From contig CAYXNS010000006.1 in assembly GCA_964466315.1 (NCBI GenBank), positions 1-64,000 of the forward strand: a DNA stretch of 64,000 nt. Reading direction: 5' to 3'. The position numbers were made by a program, and so were the translations under genes. Origin of the DNA: SMWC01 sp964466315. GTDB lineage: Bacteria; Pseudomonadota; Gammaproteobacteria; Steroidobacterales; Rariloculaceae. Under the pieces are notes generated by a model. That model was not told the origin of the DNA. It saw nothing but the letters and a program-made list of their open reading frames with translations, and did no database searches. This document shows positions 15,721 through 24,417 of the stretch, piece by piece (positions within the stretch are counted from its first letter, which is position 1; the number at the start of each line of letters is the position of its first letter).

Positions 15721-17220
15721 GTGGACTCGCTACTACTCGGCCTGACACTATTGACCACGACGCCGCTGATTCTCGCGGCCATCGCCGGCGTCGGCTGGGG
15801 AATCCTCGGCGGGGCGCTGCCGGGAATCTCTCCATCGATCACGATGGCGCTCGTGGTACCGCTGACCTACGGCATGGATCCCGGCTCGGCCATCGTCCTG
15901 CTCGCGTCTACTTACGTGGGCGCCGAGTACGGCGGCTCCATACCCGCGATCTTGATCAACACCCCCGGAACGAACGCGGCGGCGGCCACCGTGCTCGACG
16001 GCTACGCCATGCAGCAGCGAGGCCAGGGCGGTGAAGCTCTGGGAATCTCGCTCTACTCCGGCGTGATCGGCGGGCTCGTCGGTGTCACGATGCTCGTCCT
16101 GCTCACGGAACCGCTCGCGCGCGTCGCCCTCACCTTTACGCCGATGGCGTATTTCGCGCTCGGGATACTGGGCTTGAGCGTAATCGCGTCGCTATCGGGA
16201 AAATCGTTACTCAAGGGTTTCGCGGCCGGGGTGCTCGGACTCATGATAGCAACCGTGGGTTCAGACCCGGTCTCCGGCGTGCCACGCTTCACTTTCGGCC
16301 AACCCGAGCTGCTCGATGGCATCGCGCCGATTCTCGTCATGGTGGGACTTTTCGCCGTCAGCGAGCTCTACCAACAGGCCAGCGCCGTCGACTGGCACCG
16401 GCCGGGCCGCGCCCAGACACGGCTACGCTTTCCCGATGGCGCCTTGCGCCGGCGCTTGATCAAGCCGCAGCTCCTGGGCTCAACAATCGGTACGCTCGAA
16501 GGCGTCATGCCGGGCGCGGGCGGAACGATCGCATCCTTCATGTCGTATAGCGAAGCCCGCCGCTGGTCACGCGACAAAGACGAGTTTGGCAAAGGCTCGC
16601 CGGAGGGCGTTGCGGCGCCGGAAACGGCGAACAATGCCGTTGCCGCGACAGCTCTCGTGCCGGTGTTGAGCTTCGGCATCCCGGGCTCGAATTCCGCGGC
16701 GATCCTACTGGGCGGCTTGCTCGTTCACGGCTTGATCCCGGGCCCACGGCTCTTCGAGGAAAACGCGGAGGTCGTGGCAGGGCTATACGCCGGCCTCTTC
16801 GTCGCGAGCTTCTCGCTGCTGCTCATCGGTATGTTGATACTGCCCGTCTGCCTCTGGCTCGTGCATCGTCCCAAGGCGTATCTCATGGCGTTCATCTATG
16901 CACTGATTTTCTCGGGTGTCTATTCGATCGATCACAGCCTCTTCGACGTTGCAGTCGTACTCGCCGCGGGCGCGGCCGGCGTATTCATGCGACTCGTTGG
17001 CCTGCCCTTTCTGCCCGCGGTACTCGGCGTCGTCCTGGGCTATCTCATGGAATCGAACTATCGGCGCTCACTGGTGTTGTCCGGGGGCGATCACGGCATC
17101 TTCGTCGAAGATCGGATCGCCCTCGGCTTGTCGATGGTCGCAATACTGTTCATTCTCGGTTCCTTGAGCATGCAAGCCTATCTGTTCGCCCGTAACCTCG
17201 GTTCCGATACCGATGACTGA
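15721..17220 (+). CDS. tctA: tripartite tricarboxylate transporter large permease TctA
   Basis: A 499-residue integral membrane protein that forms the transport path of the TTT system. TctA signatures are visible: ALPGISPSITMALVVPLTYGMDP near residues 27-50, YGGSIPAILINTPGTNAAAATVLDG near 77-100, and LGSTIGTLEGVMPGAGGTIASF near 255. The GTG at 15721, 4 bp after tctB, gives the normal N-terminus. The last 8 bp overlap the next gene, so the transporter and the MmgE/PrpD protein are co-expressed. Confidence 0.94.
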   Translation: MDSLLLGLTLLTTTPLILAAIAGVGWGILGGALPGISPSITMALVVPLTYGMDPGSAIVLLASTYVGAEYGGSIPAILINTPGTNAAAATVLDGYAMQQRGQGGEALGISLYSGVIGGLVGVTMLVLLTEPLARVALTFTPMAYFALGILGLSVIASLSGKSLLKGFAAGVLGLMIATVGSDPVSGVPRFTFGQPELLDGIAPILVMVGLFAVSELYQQASAVDWHRPGRAQTRLRFPDGALRRRLIKPQLLGSTIGTLEGVMPGAGGTIASFMSYSEARRWSRDKDEFGKGSPEGVAAPETANNAVAATALVPVLSFGIPGSNSAAILLGGLLVHGLIPGPRLFEENAEVVAGLYAGLFVASFSLLLIGMLILPVCLWLVHRPKAYLMAFIYALIFSGVYSIDHSLFDVAVVLAAGAAGVFMRLVGLPFLPAVLGVVLGYLMESNYRRSLVLSGGDHGIFVEDRIALGLSMVAILFILGSLSMQAYLFARNLGSDTDD

Positions 17221-18589
17221 TATCAAGACACGCACGGCGGCACAAGCCCTGGCCGAGTGGCTGCAGTCACAGGATCCTCAAGAAATATCCGAACCAGCGC
17301 TAAGCGCGTGCGCGGACACGGTGATCGACACGATCGGTCTCAGCATCGCGGCACGGCATACCGACTATGTTGGCGCCTTGTGCGAGGCCTGGCCGGATCA
17401 GGGGCGCTGCACGGTTCTCGGCGGGCCGGATACGCGGGACATGACAGGCGCTGCGATGATCAACGGCACGGCCGCACACGGCGAAGACTTCGATACGACG
17501 TTCGAAGGCTGCCCCGTCCACGCGGGTGCGACCGTCGTTCCGGCAGTGCTGGCAGCCGCGGAGAACTGGGGCTTGAACGGTATTCAAGCGACGAAGGGCA
17601 TCGCGGTCGGCACAGAGGTCATGTCCCGCCTCGGACTACTCGCTCGCAAGGGGATCCACGCGGCCGGATTTCATCCCACGGCTGTGCTCGGCACGATGGC
17701 GGCAACGGCCGGAGTCGCTGCGGCGGCCGGATTACCGGCGACAGCGACGGCGAACGCCTTCGGCATCGCCGGGAGCATGGCATCGGGGATCATCGAGTAT
17801 CTGGCGGACGGCACATGGACGAAACGCATGCATGCCGGCTGGGCGGCGCAGTCGGGACTGCGCGCAGCCGCCATGGCCCGAGCCGGGTTTACGGGACCCG
17901 CCAGCGTCTTCGAGGGCGATCATGGACTCTTCCACGCGTTCGCTCCGTCGATCGATCCGGAGTTTGAAATCCTGACCGCGGATCTCGGTACGCAATGGCG
18001 TATGGAACGTACGGCATTCAAGCCCTACGCCTGCGGCACGATGACGCAACCGTTCATCGACTGCGCCATTCAGCTCGCACGAACACTCAACGCCGCTGAC
18101 ATCGTGTCTCTGAGATGCCTGGTTGGCGAAGGCACCGTTCATCGGTTATGGGAACCGCTGAATCTGAAGCAGCGCCCGCCAAACGCCTATGCCGCTAAGT
18201 TCAGCACCCCCTACTGTGTCGCCGTGGGATTCTTGCGTGGGGACGCGGGACTTGCCGAGTTCAATGCGGAGACGGTTCGCGACAGCGCGATTCTCGATCT
18301 CGCTGCGCGTGTCAGCTACGAGATAGACCCCGGAAACGAATACCCGCGCAACTACACGGGCCGAATCAGCGCGACGCTAACCGACGGGCGAATCATCGAA
18401 GCCTGTCAGCCTCACTTGCGCGGTGGCAGCAAAGCGCCATTAGGCCGCGGCGGCCTCCTCCGGAAGTGTGCCGTGAATCTTCGCTACGGCCGATGCGACC
18501 CGGATCTCGTGACCCGTATCGAGGCGTTCGCGGAATCGCTCAGCACCGACGAGACTCCGGTATCGCTCCGCAACCTACTCACCGACTAA
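17213..18589 (+). CDS. MmgE/PrpD family protein
   Basis: A 458-residue member of the MmgE/PrpD family, which includes 2-methylcitrate dehydratase, cis-aconitate decarboxylase and iminodisuccinate epimerase. Family segments are visible: INGTAAHGEDFDDT-like NGTAAHGEDFDTTFEGCPVHAGATVVPAVLA near residues 84-115, FHPTAVLGTMAATAGVAAAAG near 155, and FKPYACGTMTQPFIDCA near 266. Overlap with tctA suggests it acts on the imported di- or tricarboxylate. The substrate cannot be decided; no prpBC genes are nearby, so methylcitrate metabolism is unlikely. Confidence 0.85.
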   Translation: MTDIKTRTAAQALAEWLQSQDPQEISEPALSACADTVIDTIGLSIAARHTDYVGALCEAWPDQGRCTVLGGPDTRDMTGAAMINGTAAHGEDFDTTFEGCPVHAGATVVPAVLAAAENWGLNGIQATKGIAVGTEVMSRLGLLARKGIHAAGFHPTAVLGTMAATAGVAAAAGLPATATANAFGIAGSMASGIIEYLADGTWTKRMHAGWAAQSGLRAAAMARAGFTGPASVFEGDHGLFHAFAPSIDPEFEILTADLGTQWRMERTAFKPYACGTMTQPFIDCAIQLARTLNAADIVSLRCLVGEGTVHRLWEPLNLKQRPPNAYAAKFSTPYCVAVGFLRGDAGLAEFNAETVRDSAILDLAARVSYEIDPGNEYPRNYTGRISATLTDGRIIEACQPHLRGGSKAPLGRGGLLRKCAVNLRYGRCDPDLVTRIEAFAESLSTDETPVSLRNLLTD

Positions 18590-18592
18590 GAA

Positions 18593-18606
18593 AACAGGGG
18601 CCGGCT
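18593..18606. terminator. possible bidirectional terminator
   Basis: AGGGGCCGGCTCCT is an almost perfect palindrome located exactly between the convergent mmgE/prpD and cytochrome c genes. It has an A-rich left flank and a short AATT right flank. It is weak but well placed. Confidence 0.35.
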
Positions 18607-18607
18607 C

Positions 18608-18967
18608 CTAATTCTCGGCCAGTTCCGGGATATCCTCGACGGCCGGCGGCTCCGGCACGTTGCGCACGAACTCGTAGATCTGCCGAAGCTGTTCATCGCT
18701 CAGCACGTTCGGCGAATACGCAGGCATCAGGTTCGAATGCCGTACGAGCTGTGCGAACGCCTCGAATGGATAGAGCGTCGGTGCAATGCGCGCAGCGGCG
18801 CCACCCTGCCCCTCGTAACCATGGCATTGCCAGCACTGGTTCGCCGTATACAGCTCGCGGCCCTCGTCCGCGGCTTCATCGGCATCCTGAGCCAACCCGA
18901 GCGAGAGACAGAGTGCAACGCTCAGTCCGAACAACGTGCGCGAAAAAGCGCGGAGTGCAGGACTCAT
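18608..18967 (-). CDS. small exported monohaem cytochrome c
   Basis: A 119-residue periplasmic cytochrome c. A signal peptide ends at GLAQD. The haem motif CWQCH follows near residue 46 and a probable axial Met sits in SNLMPAYSP near 82, then LSDEQLRQIYEFVRNV as in class I cytochromes. It starts 9 bp after the stop of the Tat-exported ThDP enzyme, so the two are almost certainly one operon. The natural inference is that it accepts electrons from that enzyme, but this is untested. Confidence 0.88.
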   Translation of the reverse strand: MSPALRAFSRTLFGLSVALCLSLGLAQDADEAADEGRELYTANQCWQCHGYEGQGGAAARIAPTLYPFEAFAQLVRHSNLMPAYSPNVLSDEQLRQIYEFVRNVPEPPAVEDIPELAEN

Positions 18968-18976
18968 GACCGCCCC

Positions 18977-20938
18977 CTATCGCGGCTGACAGACGCAATC
19001 GACGAGAGCGGGTTCGCCCCGTTCGACGACATCGAGCGCACGTACGAGAGCGGCGCGGAGATCTTTTGGATCCGTGATCGGTCCCTCCGACCAGACACCC
19101 ATGCCCGACGAGATCTGGGCGAAATCGATCGCCGGATTATTGAGCTCGTTACCGACATGGGAACTGCCGTCGATTCCGCGCTGCCGCCGTGCGGCCATCC
19201 GCTGCAGATGCATGAACTCCTGATGATAACCGCGGTTGTTGTGCGTGACGTTCAACAACGGGATCTCATGATGGGCAGCAGTCCACAGGACGCCCGGCAC
19301 GTACATGAGATCGCCGTCCCTCTGCACGTTGATCGCGAGGCGGCCTTCGGCCCGGTGGGCGAGCGCCGCGCCAACGGCCGAGGGCGCCCCGTAGCCGAGC
19401 CCGGCACCGCCGGAGCGGCCAATATGTTGATAGTGCCGATCGATCATCCATAGGCGCCGCGCCCAGCGGCTCTGCTGACCGTCGTCCGACACGAGCGCCC
19501 AGTCGCGATCCTTAACGAGCTGCCAGAGCTCCATATAGAGGCGTGCCGTGCTGATCGGGCTCGCATTCCAGCCGTAACGCGCGGCATCGAGGTCCCGCGC
19601 TCGAGCCTCTGCATGCGCAGTTCGCCAACGAGCTTCACGCTCCGAGTTACTCGCCCGGCGCGCCCGCGACATCTGGCTCAGAACCTCCTCCGTGAGCGAC
19701 GGTAGCGTCGCTTGCGCGTCGCCGGCGATCGAAAGATCCGAGGCGTGATAGCGCTGGAAACTCTGATAGTTCGATTTAGTGAACAAGTCTTTCACGCCGA
19801 TATCGATGACGCGGGCATCGGGGCGTGCGACACGCTGGTGGTCGCGATGAACGCGGTCGCGCAGCGTGTTCAACAATCCCCAGGTGTCGTAGAGTTCGAG
19901 CCCCAGAATCACATCCGCTTGGGCAACCGTACTCGATCCCTGCGACAGATAGTGATTGTTCGGGAAGTTCATTCTCCCCGACTGGTTGACGACTGGCGCC
20001 TGCAGCGCTTCGGCGAGTTCGATCAGACGACCTACCCCCTCCTGATCGTGCGCCATGAGATCGACCACGATGACCGGCGATTCCGCCTCCACGAGCCATC
20101 GCGCCGCCTCCGTGAGCGCGCTCGCATCACCGTGCGGCGGCTGCGTCGGCGCAACGCCGGGTATCGTCGGCGCGTCGCCCTCCATCTCCGCTTCCTGGAG
20201 ATGGCCGTCCATGATCACAACCACGGGACCCATCGGCGGCGTCGTCGCGATCTTGTAAGCGCGGGCCATGGATTCCGAGAAATGCTGGAGCGATGCCGGC
20301 GCGTCATCCCACTTCGTGTAGTCGCGCACGACCCTGGCTGCATCCTGTGCCGAGTGCGACCATTCGACGCCCGTGCGACGCTCGGTTGCGTCGAAATGGT
20401 TGCCGCCGAGCACGACCATCGGTGCCCGGTCACACCATGCGTTGTACATCGCCATGGAAGCGTGCTGCAGACCGACGGTGCCATGGCAGAGCACGCCGAT
20501 GGGCTTGCCGCCCGCTACCTTCGTGTAACCATGGGCCATCGCGATAGCCTGCTCCTCGTGCGGACAGGTCAGCAACTCCGGCTGTGAGTTACCGCCGTAG
20601 TTGACGAGAGATTCATGGAACCCGCGAAAGCTCGAACCGGGATTCGTGGTGATGTACTCGAGGTCTAGATCCTTGACGACGTCCACCATGAAATCCGACC
20701 CCGGGTACCTGACGAAGTATTCCCTCGCCTCCTCGGCGCTGTAACCGGCGGGCGGATCGTTTTCCATCGCGTCGATTGCCGCGCTCGGCGGCGAGACGGC
20801 GGCGAATTGAGAACCGGCCGTTTCGTTGCCCTGCTGTGCGGCCGCCGGTTTGGTCAATGCCGCTGCAGCGACTCCGGCCGAAGCGCTCGTAAGAAATTCG
20901 CGGCGATTGACGCCCTCGCGCGTGTCTTTGGTTGTCAT
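18977..20938 (-). CDS. Tat-exported thiamine-diphosphate-dependent enzyme
   Basis: A 653-residue member of the acetolactate synthase/benzoylformate decarboxylase superfamily. The N-terminus carries a twin-arginine signal (NRREFLTSASAG, then an Ala-rich stretch ending near AAAQQ), so the folded cofactor-loaded enzyme should be exported. The ThDP-activating Glu is in CPHEEQAIAMAHGYTKVAGG near residue 126. The Mg/ThDP motif near 539-566 reads RDGDLMY, then HNNRGYHQEF, with GDL in place of the common GDG. The ATG at 20938 has GGGGG upstream; an in-frame start 12 bp earlier is possible. A monohaem cytochrome c follows. The substrate is unknown; a 2-keto acid oxidised in the periplasm is one guess. 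Confidence 0.85.
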   Translation of the reverse strand: MTTKDTREGVNRREFLTSASAGVAAAALTKPAAAQQGNETAGSQFAAVSPPSAAIDAMENDPPAGYSAEEAREYFVRYPGSDFMVDVVKDLDLEYITTNPGSSFRGFHESLVNYGGNSQPELLTCPHEEQAIAMAHGYTKVAGGKPIGVLCHGTVGLQHASMAMYNAWCDRAPMVVLGGNHFDATERRTGVEWSHSAQDAARVVRDYTKWDDAPASLQHFSESMARAYKIATTPPMGPVVVIMDGHLQEAEMEGDAPTIPGVAPTQPPHGDASALTEAARWLVEAESPVIVVDLMAHDQEGVGRLIELAEALQAPVVNQSGRMNFPNNHYLSQGSSTVAQADVILGLELYDTWGLLNTLRDRVHRDHQRVARPDARVIDIGVKDLFTKSNYQSFQRYHASDLSIAGDAQATLPSLTEEVLSQMSRARRASNSEREARWRTAHAEARARDLDAARYGWNASPISTARLYMELWQLVKDRDWALVSDDGQQSRWARRLWMIDRHYQHIGRSGGAGLGYGAPSAVGAALAHRAEGRLAINVQRDGDLMYVPGVLWTAAHHEIPLLNVTHNNRGYHQEFMHLQRMAARRQRGIDGSSHVGNELNNPAIDFAQISSGMGVWSEGPITDPKDLRAALVRALDVVERGEPALVDCVCQPR

Positions 20939-21034
20939 CGTAACCCCCACGACGGAACGGTTGAGTGGCTTACGAGCATAGAGCTTACGCCGATCGTTTA
21001 CTACTGCCGCGACGAGCAGGATCCATCGAGCAAA

Positions 21035-21102
21035 ACAATGAAATTGACTACATTATTATTTTTTATTTTCAATAATATAGAATAAAATTTTAATGTCATT
21101 TA
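21035..21102. promoter_or_regulatory. AT-rich patch upstream of the ThDP-enzyme operon
   Basis: About 70 bp of almost pure A and T separate the binding-protein stop from the ThDP-enzyme gene. Read on the minus strand it contains TTGAAA and several TATTAT/TAATAAT hexamers, so it could carry promoter and UP-like elements for the ThDP-cytochrome operon. Its composition contrasts sharply with both flanks. Confidence 0.35.
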
Positions 21103-22032
21103 TTATGTCCTGGCGCGCTCATAATACTGCAAATCCAGGTACCGCCGCGGATCCGTGAGCGGCATCGGTGGCCGCGCATAGCTGCTGCGCAAGTCCAGTA
21201 CCGTCTGCATTCCCTCGATGTCGAGCTCGGCTCCCGGCGTCAAGCCGGTCTCGGCAGACAGCAGCTTGCGCATGACGGCGTCGACGACCCCGGGTTTTAT
21301 CGCCGGCATATTGCGACACAGCGTATCCACGCCGTCCGCATAGTTCGCCTCATCGAGTGTCCACGCCAAACCACGGAGGTAGCCGCGTATGAATGCTTCG
21401 AGCGCTTCGCCATTGACAGCGGCCCAGCTCCGGCTGGCTGTGAAAATTCCGCCCTGGTAGCGCTCCAGGATACTGCCGCTGCTCACCAGCACTCGAAAGC
21501 CGCTGGCGATCGCGACGCTCGTGAACGGCTCTATCGTGAGCGTGGCGGCGTGCTGGCCGTTTTTGACGGATTCCCAACGTTGTGGCGTTGCACCGACCGC
21601 AACCGGAGCGTAATCGCTCTTGCCAAGCCCTGCCCGTGCGAGCATTTCGTACAGCACGAACGCGAACCCCGTCGCGAGCGCGTCGACCGCAAGCGAGCGG
21701 CCCCGTAAATCCTCAAAGGCCTCTATCCCCGGCGCGACAACCAGCGATAGTTCGAGCCGGGTGGCCCCCATTAAAACGAACAGGTCGGGTCTTCTAGCGA
21801 GTTCGACGGCTCCCTGCCCTTCCTGATAGGCGACAACGTTATCGAAAGCCGTCGCGGCGATCTGGAAACTGCCGTCGACCAGCGACTCTATCTGGTACTT
21901 CGAACTCGGCGTCGTCGCGAGCTTCACGCTCGCACCGGCGGCTTCGAAGTAGCCCTTCTCGATTGCCGTGAATATCGGGAGATTAGGCGCGCCCGGAAAC
22001 GCAATCACATCAAGGCCGGTCACGGCCGGCAC
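21103..22032 (-). CDS. NMT1/SsuA-type substrate-binding protein without signal peptide
   Basis: A 309-residue protein with the periplasmic-binding fold of the NMT1/THI5/SsuA/TauA group: PNLPIFTAIEKGYFEAAGASV at residues 17-37, DLRGRSLAVDALATGFAFVLYEML near 108-131. No signal peptide or lipobox is seen; the GTG start leads straight into the first beta strand. No ABC ATPase or permease is adjacent. It is the last gene of the coxGSM-ubiD-coxL cluster, 24 bp after coxL. It could be a cytosolic binding or enzymatic derivative, or its export signal may be lost. Confidence 0.78.
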   Translation of the reverse strand: MPAVTGLDVIAFPGAPNLPIFTAIEKGYFEAAGASVKLATTPSSKYQIESLVDGSFQIAATAFDNVVAYQEGQGAVELARRPDLFVLMGATRLELSLVVAPGIEAFEDLRGRSLAVDALATGFAFVLYEMLARAGLGKSDYAPVAVGATPQRWESVKNGQHAATLTIEPFTSVAIASGFRVLVSSGSILERYQGGIFTASRSWAAVNGEALEAFIRGYLRGLAWTLDEANYADGVDTLCRNMPAIKPGVVDAVMRKLLSAETGLTPGAELDIEGMQTVLDLRSSYARPPMPLTDPRRYLDLQYYERART

Positions 22033-22056
22033 GCTCCGGGGATCTCGGTCCGATAC

Positions 22057-24417
22057 TTACGCATCCTGGATCGCCTTCCAGATGCGGTAGGGCGTCGCGG
22101 GCATCTCGATATCAACGACTCCGTAGTCCCGCAGCGCGTCCACTATCGCGTTGATCACGACGGCGAGCGCCGGCGTCGTGGGCCCCTCCCCGGCGGACTT
22201 GACGCCGAGCGGGTTGGTGGGCGACGGGACCTCATTCACCGCCGTCACGAATGCCGGCAACTCGTCGGCGCGCGGAATCGCATAATCCATCAGCGAGCCG
22301 CTAAGCGGCTGCCCCGAGTCTTCGTCTACGACGCATCGCTCCCAGAGGGCCTGTCCGACTCCCTGCGCGATCGAACCATGCGTCTGGCCGTCGACGATGA
22401 GCGGATTGATTACGCGGCCGACGTCGTCGACGGCAACGTACCCCGTAATGACCGTGAATCCCGTGTCGGGGTCTACCTCCACTTCGCAGACGGCGCAGCC
22501 GTTCGGGAAGACGGCGGCATGCATCTCGTTGTTCTTCGCGACATACAACCCATCGGCCCATGCTTCGGGTAAGACCATGTCCTCGATCCGTGCGGCTAAT
22601 TCAAACCAGTCGAGAGACCGGCCTTCGTGCTCGAATCGGCCGGAGGAGAAACTGACCTCCGACTCAGCGGCCTCGAAAACGAACGCCGCGATCCGATGGC
22701 CGCGATTCAGCAATTCTTCCGCCGCGAGACAGAACACCGTGCTCGCGTGGCGCATGGAACGCCCCGAGTGAGAGCCGCCACCGGAACGGACTATGTCGGT
22801 GTCACCGATAACGATCTCGACCTCGTCGACGGAGATACCCAATAGATCGGCAACAACCTGCGCGAAACTCGTTTCCTGTCCCTGGCCGGTCGGCTGCGTA
22901 CCGATGACGGCTTCGACGACCCCGCGCTTCTGCACGCGGAGTTCCGCGCGCTCATGCGGACTCCCGATCGACGATTCGACGTAGTTCGCGAAACCGATAC
23001 CGCGCTTGCGGCCGCGCGCCTCCGCTTCTGCTCGACGTACCGGGAATCCGTCCCAGTCGGCGAGCTCCAAGGCCGTATCCATATTCGCTTCGTACTCGCC
23101 ACTGTCGTAGGTGATACCGAGTGGGTTCGTGTAGGGCATGGCGTCGGCCGCGATCATATTTTTTCGGCGCAGCTCGATGCGATCGAAATCGAGCTGCTGC
23201 GCGGCAGTGTCGATCAACCGTTCCAGCGCATGCGTCACCTCCGGCCGGCCGGAACTTCGGTACGCTTGGGTGGGTACCGTGTTCGTGAAGACGGCTCGAG
23301 CGCGAGCCGTGGCGACCGGAATGTCGTAGCCTCCTGTTACCAACGCGATACCCTTACCCAATGGTGACAACGACACGACCCGCGCGCCGACGTTGCTCAA
23401 ATTCGACGCGCGGTAGCCGAGAAACCCGCCGTCGGCCGCCAATGCGAGCTCGACACTCGTGACGAGATCACGCCCCTGCAGGTCGCTGAGGAAGGATTCC
23501 GAGCGGGTTGCCGTGAATTTGACCGGGCGATCGAGCTTACGCGCCGCCCAGAGTACTAAACCGAACTCGACGTAAACGCGGTTCTTCGTGCCGAAATTTC
23601 CGCCGACATCCTGGCAGACGATACGCAGCGCTTCCGGGTCCTCGCCCAGTCCCGCGGCGATCTGCTGCTTGTGCCGAACCGCGCCGTTACTACCGGCATA
23701 GAGTGTGTAACGGCCGGATGCCGTATCGAATACTCCGAGTGCCGCACGCGGCTCGAGCGGCATCCCGGTTACGCGGCTGATTCGAAAGTCCATCGCGACG
23801 ACGTGCTCGGCCTGCCGGAATGCCTCCGCGACCCCCTCCGGATCACCGAACGTGGTATCGCAACACACATTGTCCTGTACCTCGTCCCACAGGCAGGGCG
23901 CGCCACCCGTTGCCGCTGCGACGCTGTCGGTAACCCAGGGCAGCGGCTCGTAGTCCACGCCTACAGCTTCGGCCGCATCGAGCGCCGCGTCGAGGGTGTC
24001 CGCGACGACCATGGCGACGGCCTCACCCACATGACGTACGCTGTCGTCCGGTAACAATGCCTGCGGCCCGATGAAGATCGGCCCGCCGCCCGGGCCCGTT
24101 AACTTCAAGTCGGACCGCGTCGACGGCAAGGGATTATGCGGGATAGTTCCGAGTCCATCGGCGCGGCAGTCTGCCCCCGTGTACACCGCGATAACGCCCG
24201 GCATCGCCCTGGCCGCGCCGGTCAAAACGCTCAGAATCCGCGCGTGCGGATAGACCGATCTGACGAACGCGGCGTAAGCCTGTCCACTGACGCTGAAGTC
24301 GTCGCTGAATTGCCCCTGGCCGGTAACGAGCCTGATGTCTTCCTTGCGCGGGATCGGTTGCCCGATCGAGGCGAACAAGTCTCGATCGATACTCCCATCG
24401 GACTCGAAGATCGCCAC
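22057..24417 (-). CDS. molybdenum hydroxylase large subunit (CoxL/XdhB-like, not form I CODH)
   Basis: The 786-residue Mo-cofactor subunit of a xanthine-dehydrogenase-family hydroxylase. It has the small N-terminal domain (GQPIPRKEDIRLVTGQGQFSDD) and the large Moco-binding domain (GQGQETSFAQVVADLLG, GGSHSGRSMRHAS, VDDVGRVINPLIVDGQTHGSIAQGVGQAL). The active-site loop near residue 384 reads AYRSSGR, unlike the AYxCSFR of true form I CO dehydrogenases and close to the AYxGAGR of form II. CO oxidation is therefore unlikely; an aldehyde or N-heteroaromatic or CoA-thioester substrate is more likely. The GTG start shares one base with the ubiD stop. Confidence 0.9.
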   Translation of the reverse strand: MAIFESDGSIDRDLFASIGQPIPRKEDIRLVTGQGQFSDDFSVSGQAYAAFVRSVYPHARILSVLTGAARAMPGVIAVYTGADCRADGLGTIPHNPLPSTRSDLKLTGPGGGPIFIGPQALLPDDSVRHVGEAVAMVVADTLDAALDAAEAVGVDYEPLPWVTDSVAAATGGAPCLWDEVQDNVCCDTTFGDPEGVAEAFRQAEHVVAMDFRISRVTGMPLEPRAALGVFDTASGRYTLYAGSNGAVRHKQQIAAGLGEDPEALRIVCQDVGGNFGTKNRVYVEFGLVLWAARKLDRPVKFTATRSESFLSDLQGRDLVTSVELALAADGGFLGYRASNLSNVGARVVSLSPLGKGIALVTGGYDIPVATARARAVFTNTVPTQAYRSSGRPEVTHALERLIDTAAQQLDFDRIELRRKNMIAADAMPYTNPLGITYDSGEYEANMDTALELADWDGFPVRRAEAEARGRKRGIGFANYVESSIGSPHERAELRVQKRGVVEAVIGTQPTGQGQETSFAQVVADLLGISVDEVEIVIGDTDIVRSGGGSHSGRSMRHASTVFCLAAEELLNRGHRIAAFVFEAAESEVSFSSGRFEHEGRSLDWFELAARIEDMVLPEAWADGLYVAKNNEMHAAVFPNGCAVCEVEVDPDTGFTVITGYVAVDDVGRVINPLIVDGQTHGSIAQGVGQALWERCVVDEDSGQPLSGSLMDYAIPRADELPAFVTAVNEVPSPTNPLGVKSAGEGPTTPALAVVINAIVDALRDYGVVDIEMPATPYRIWKAIQDA

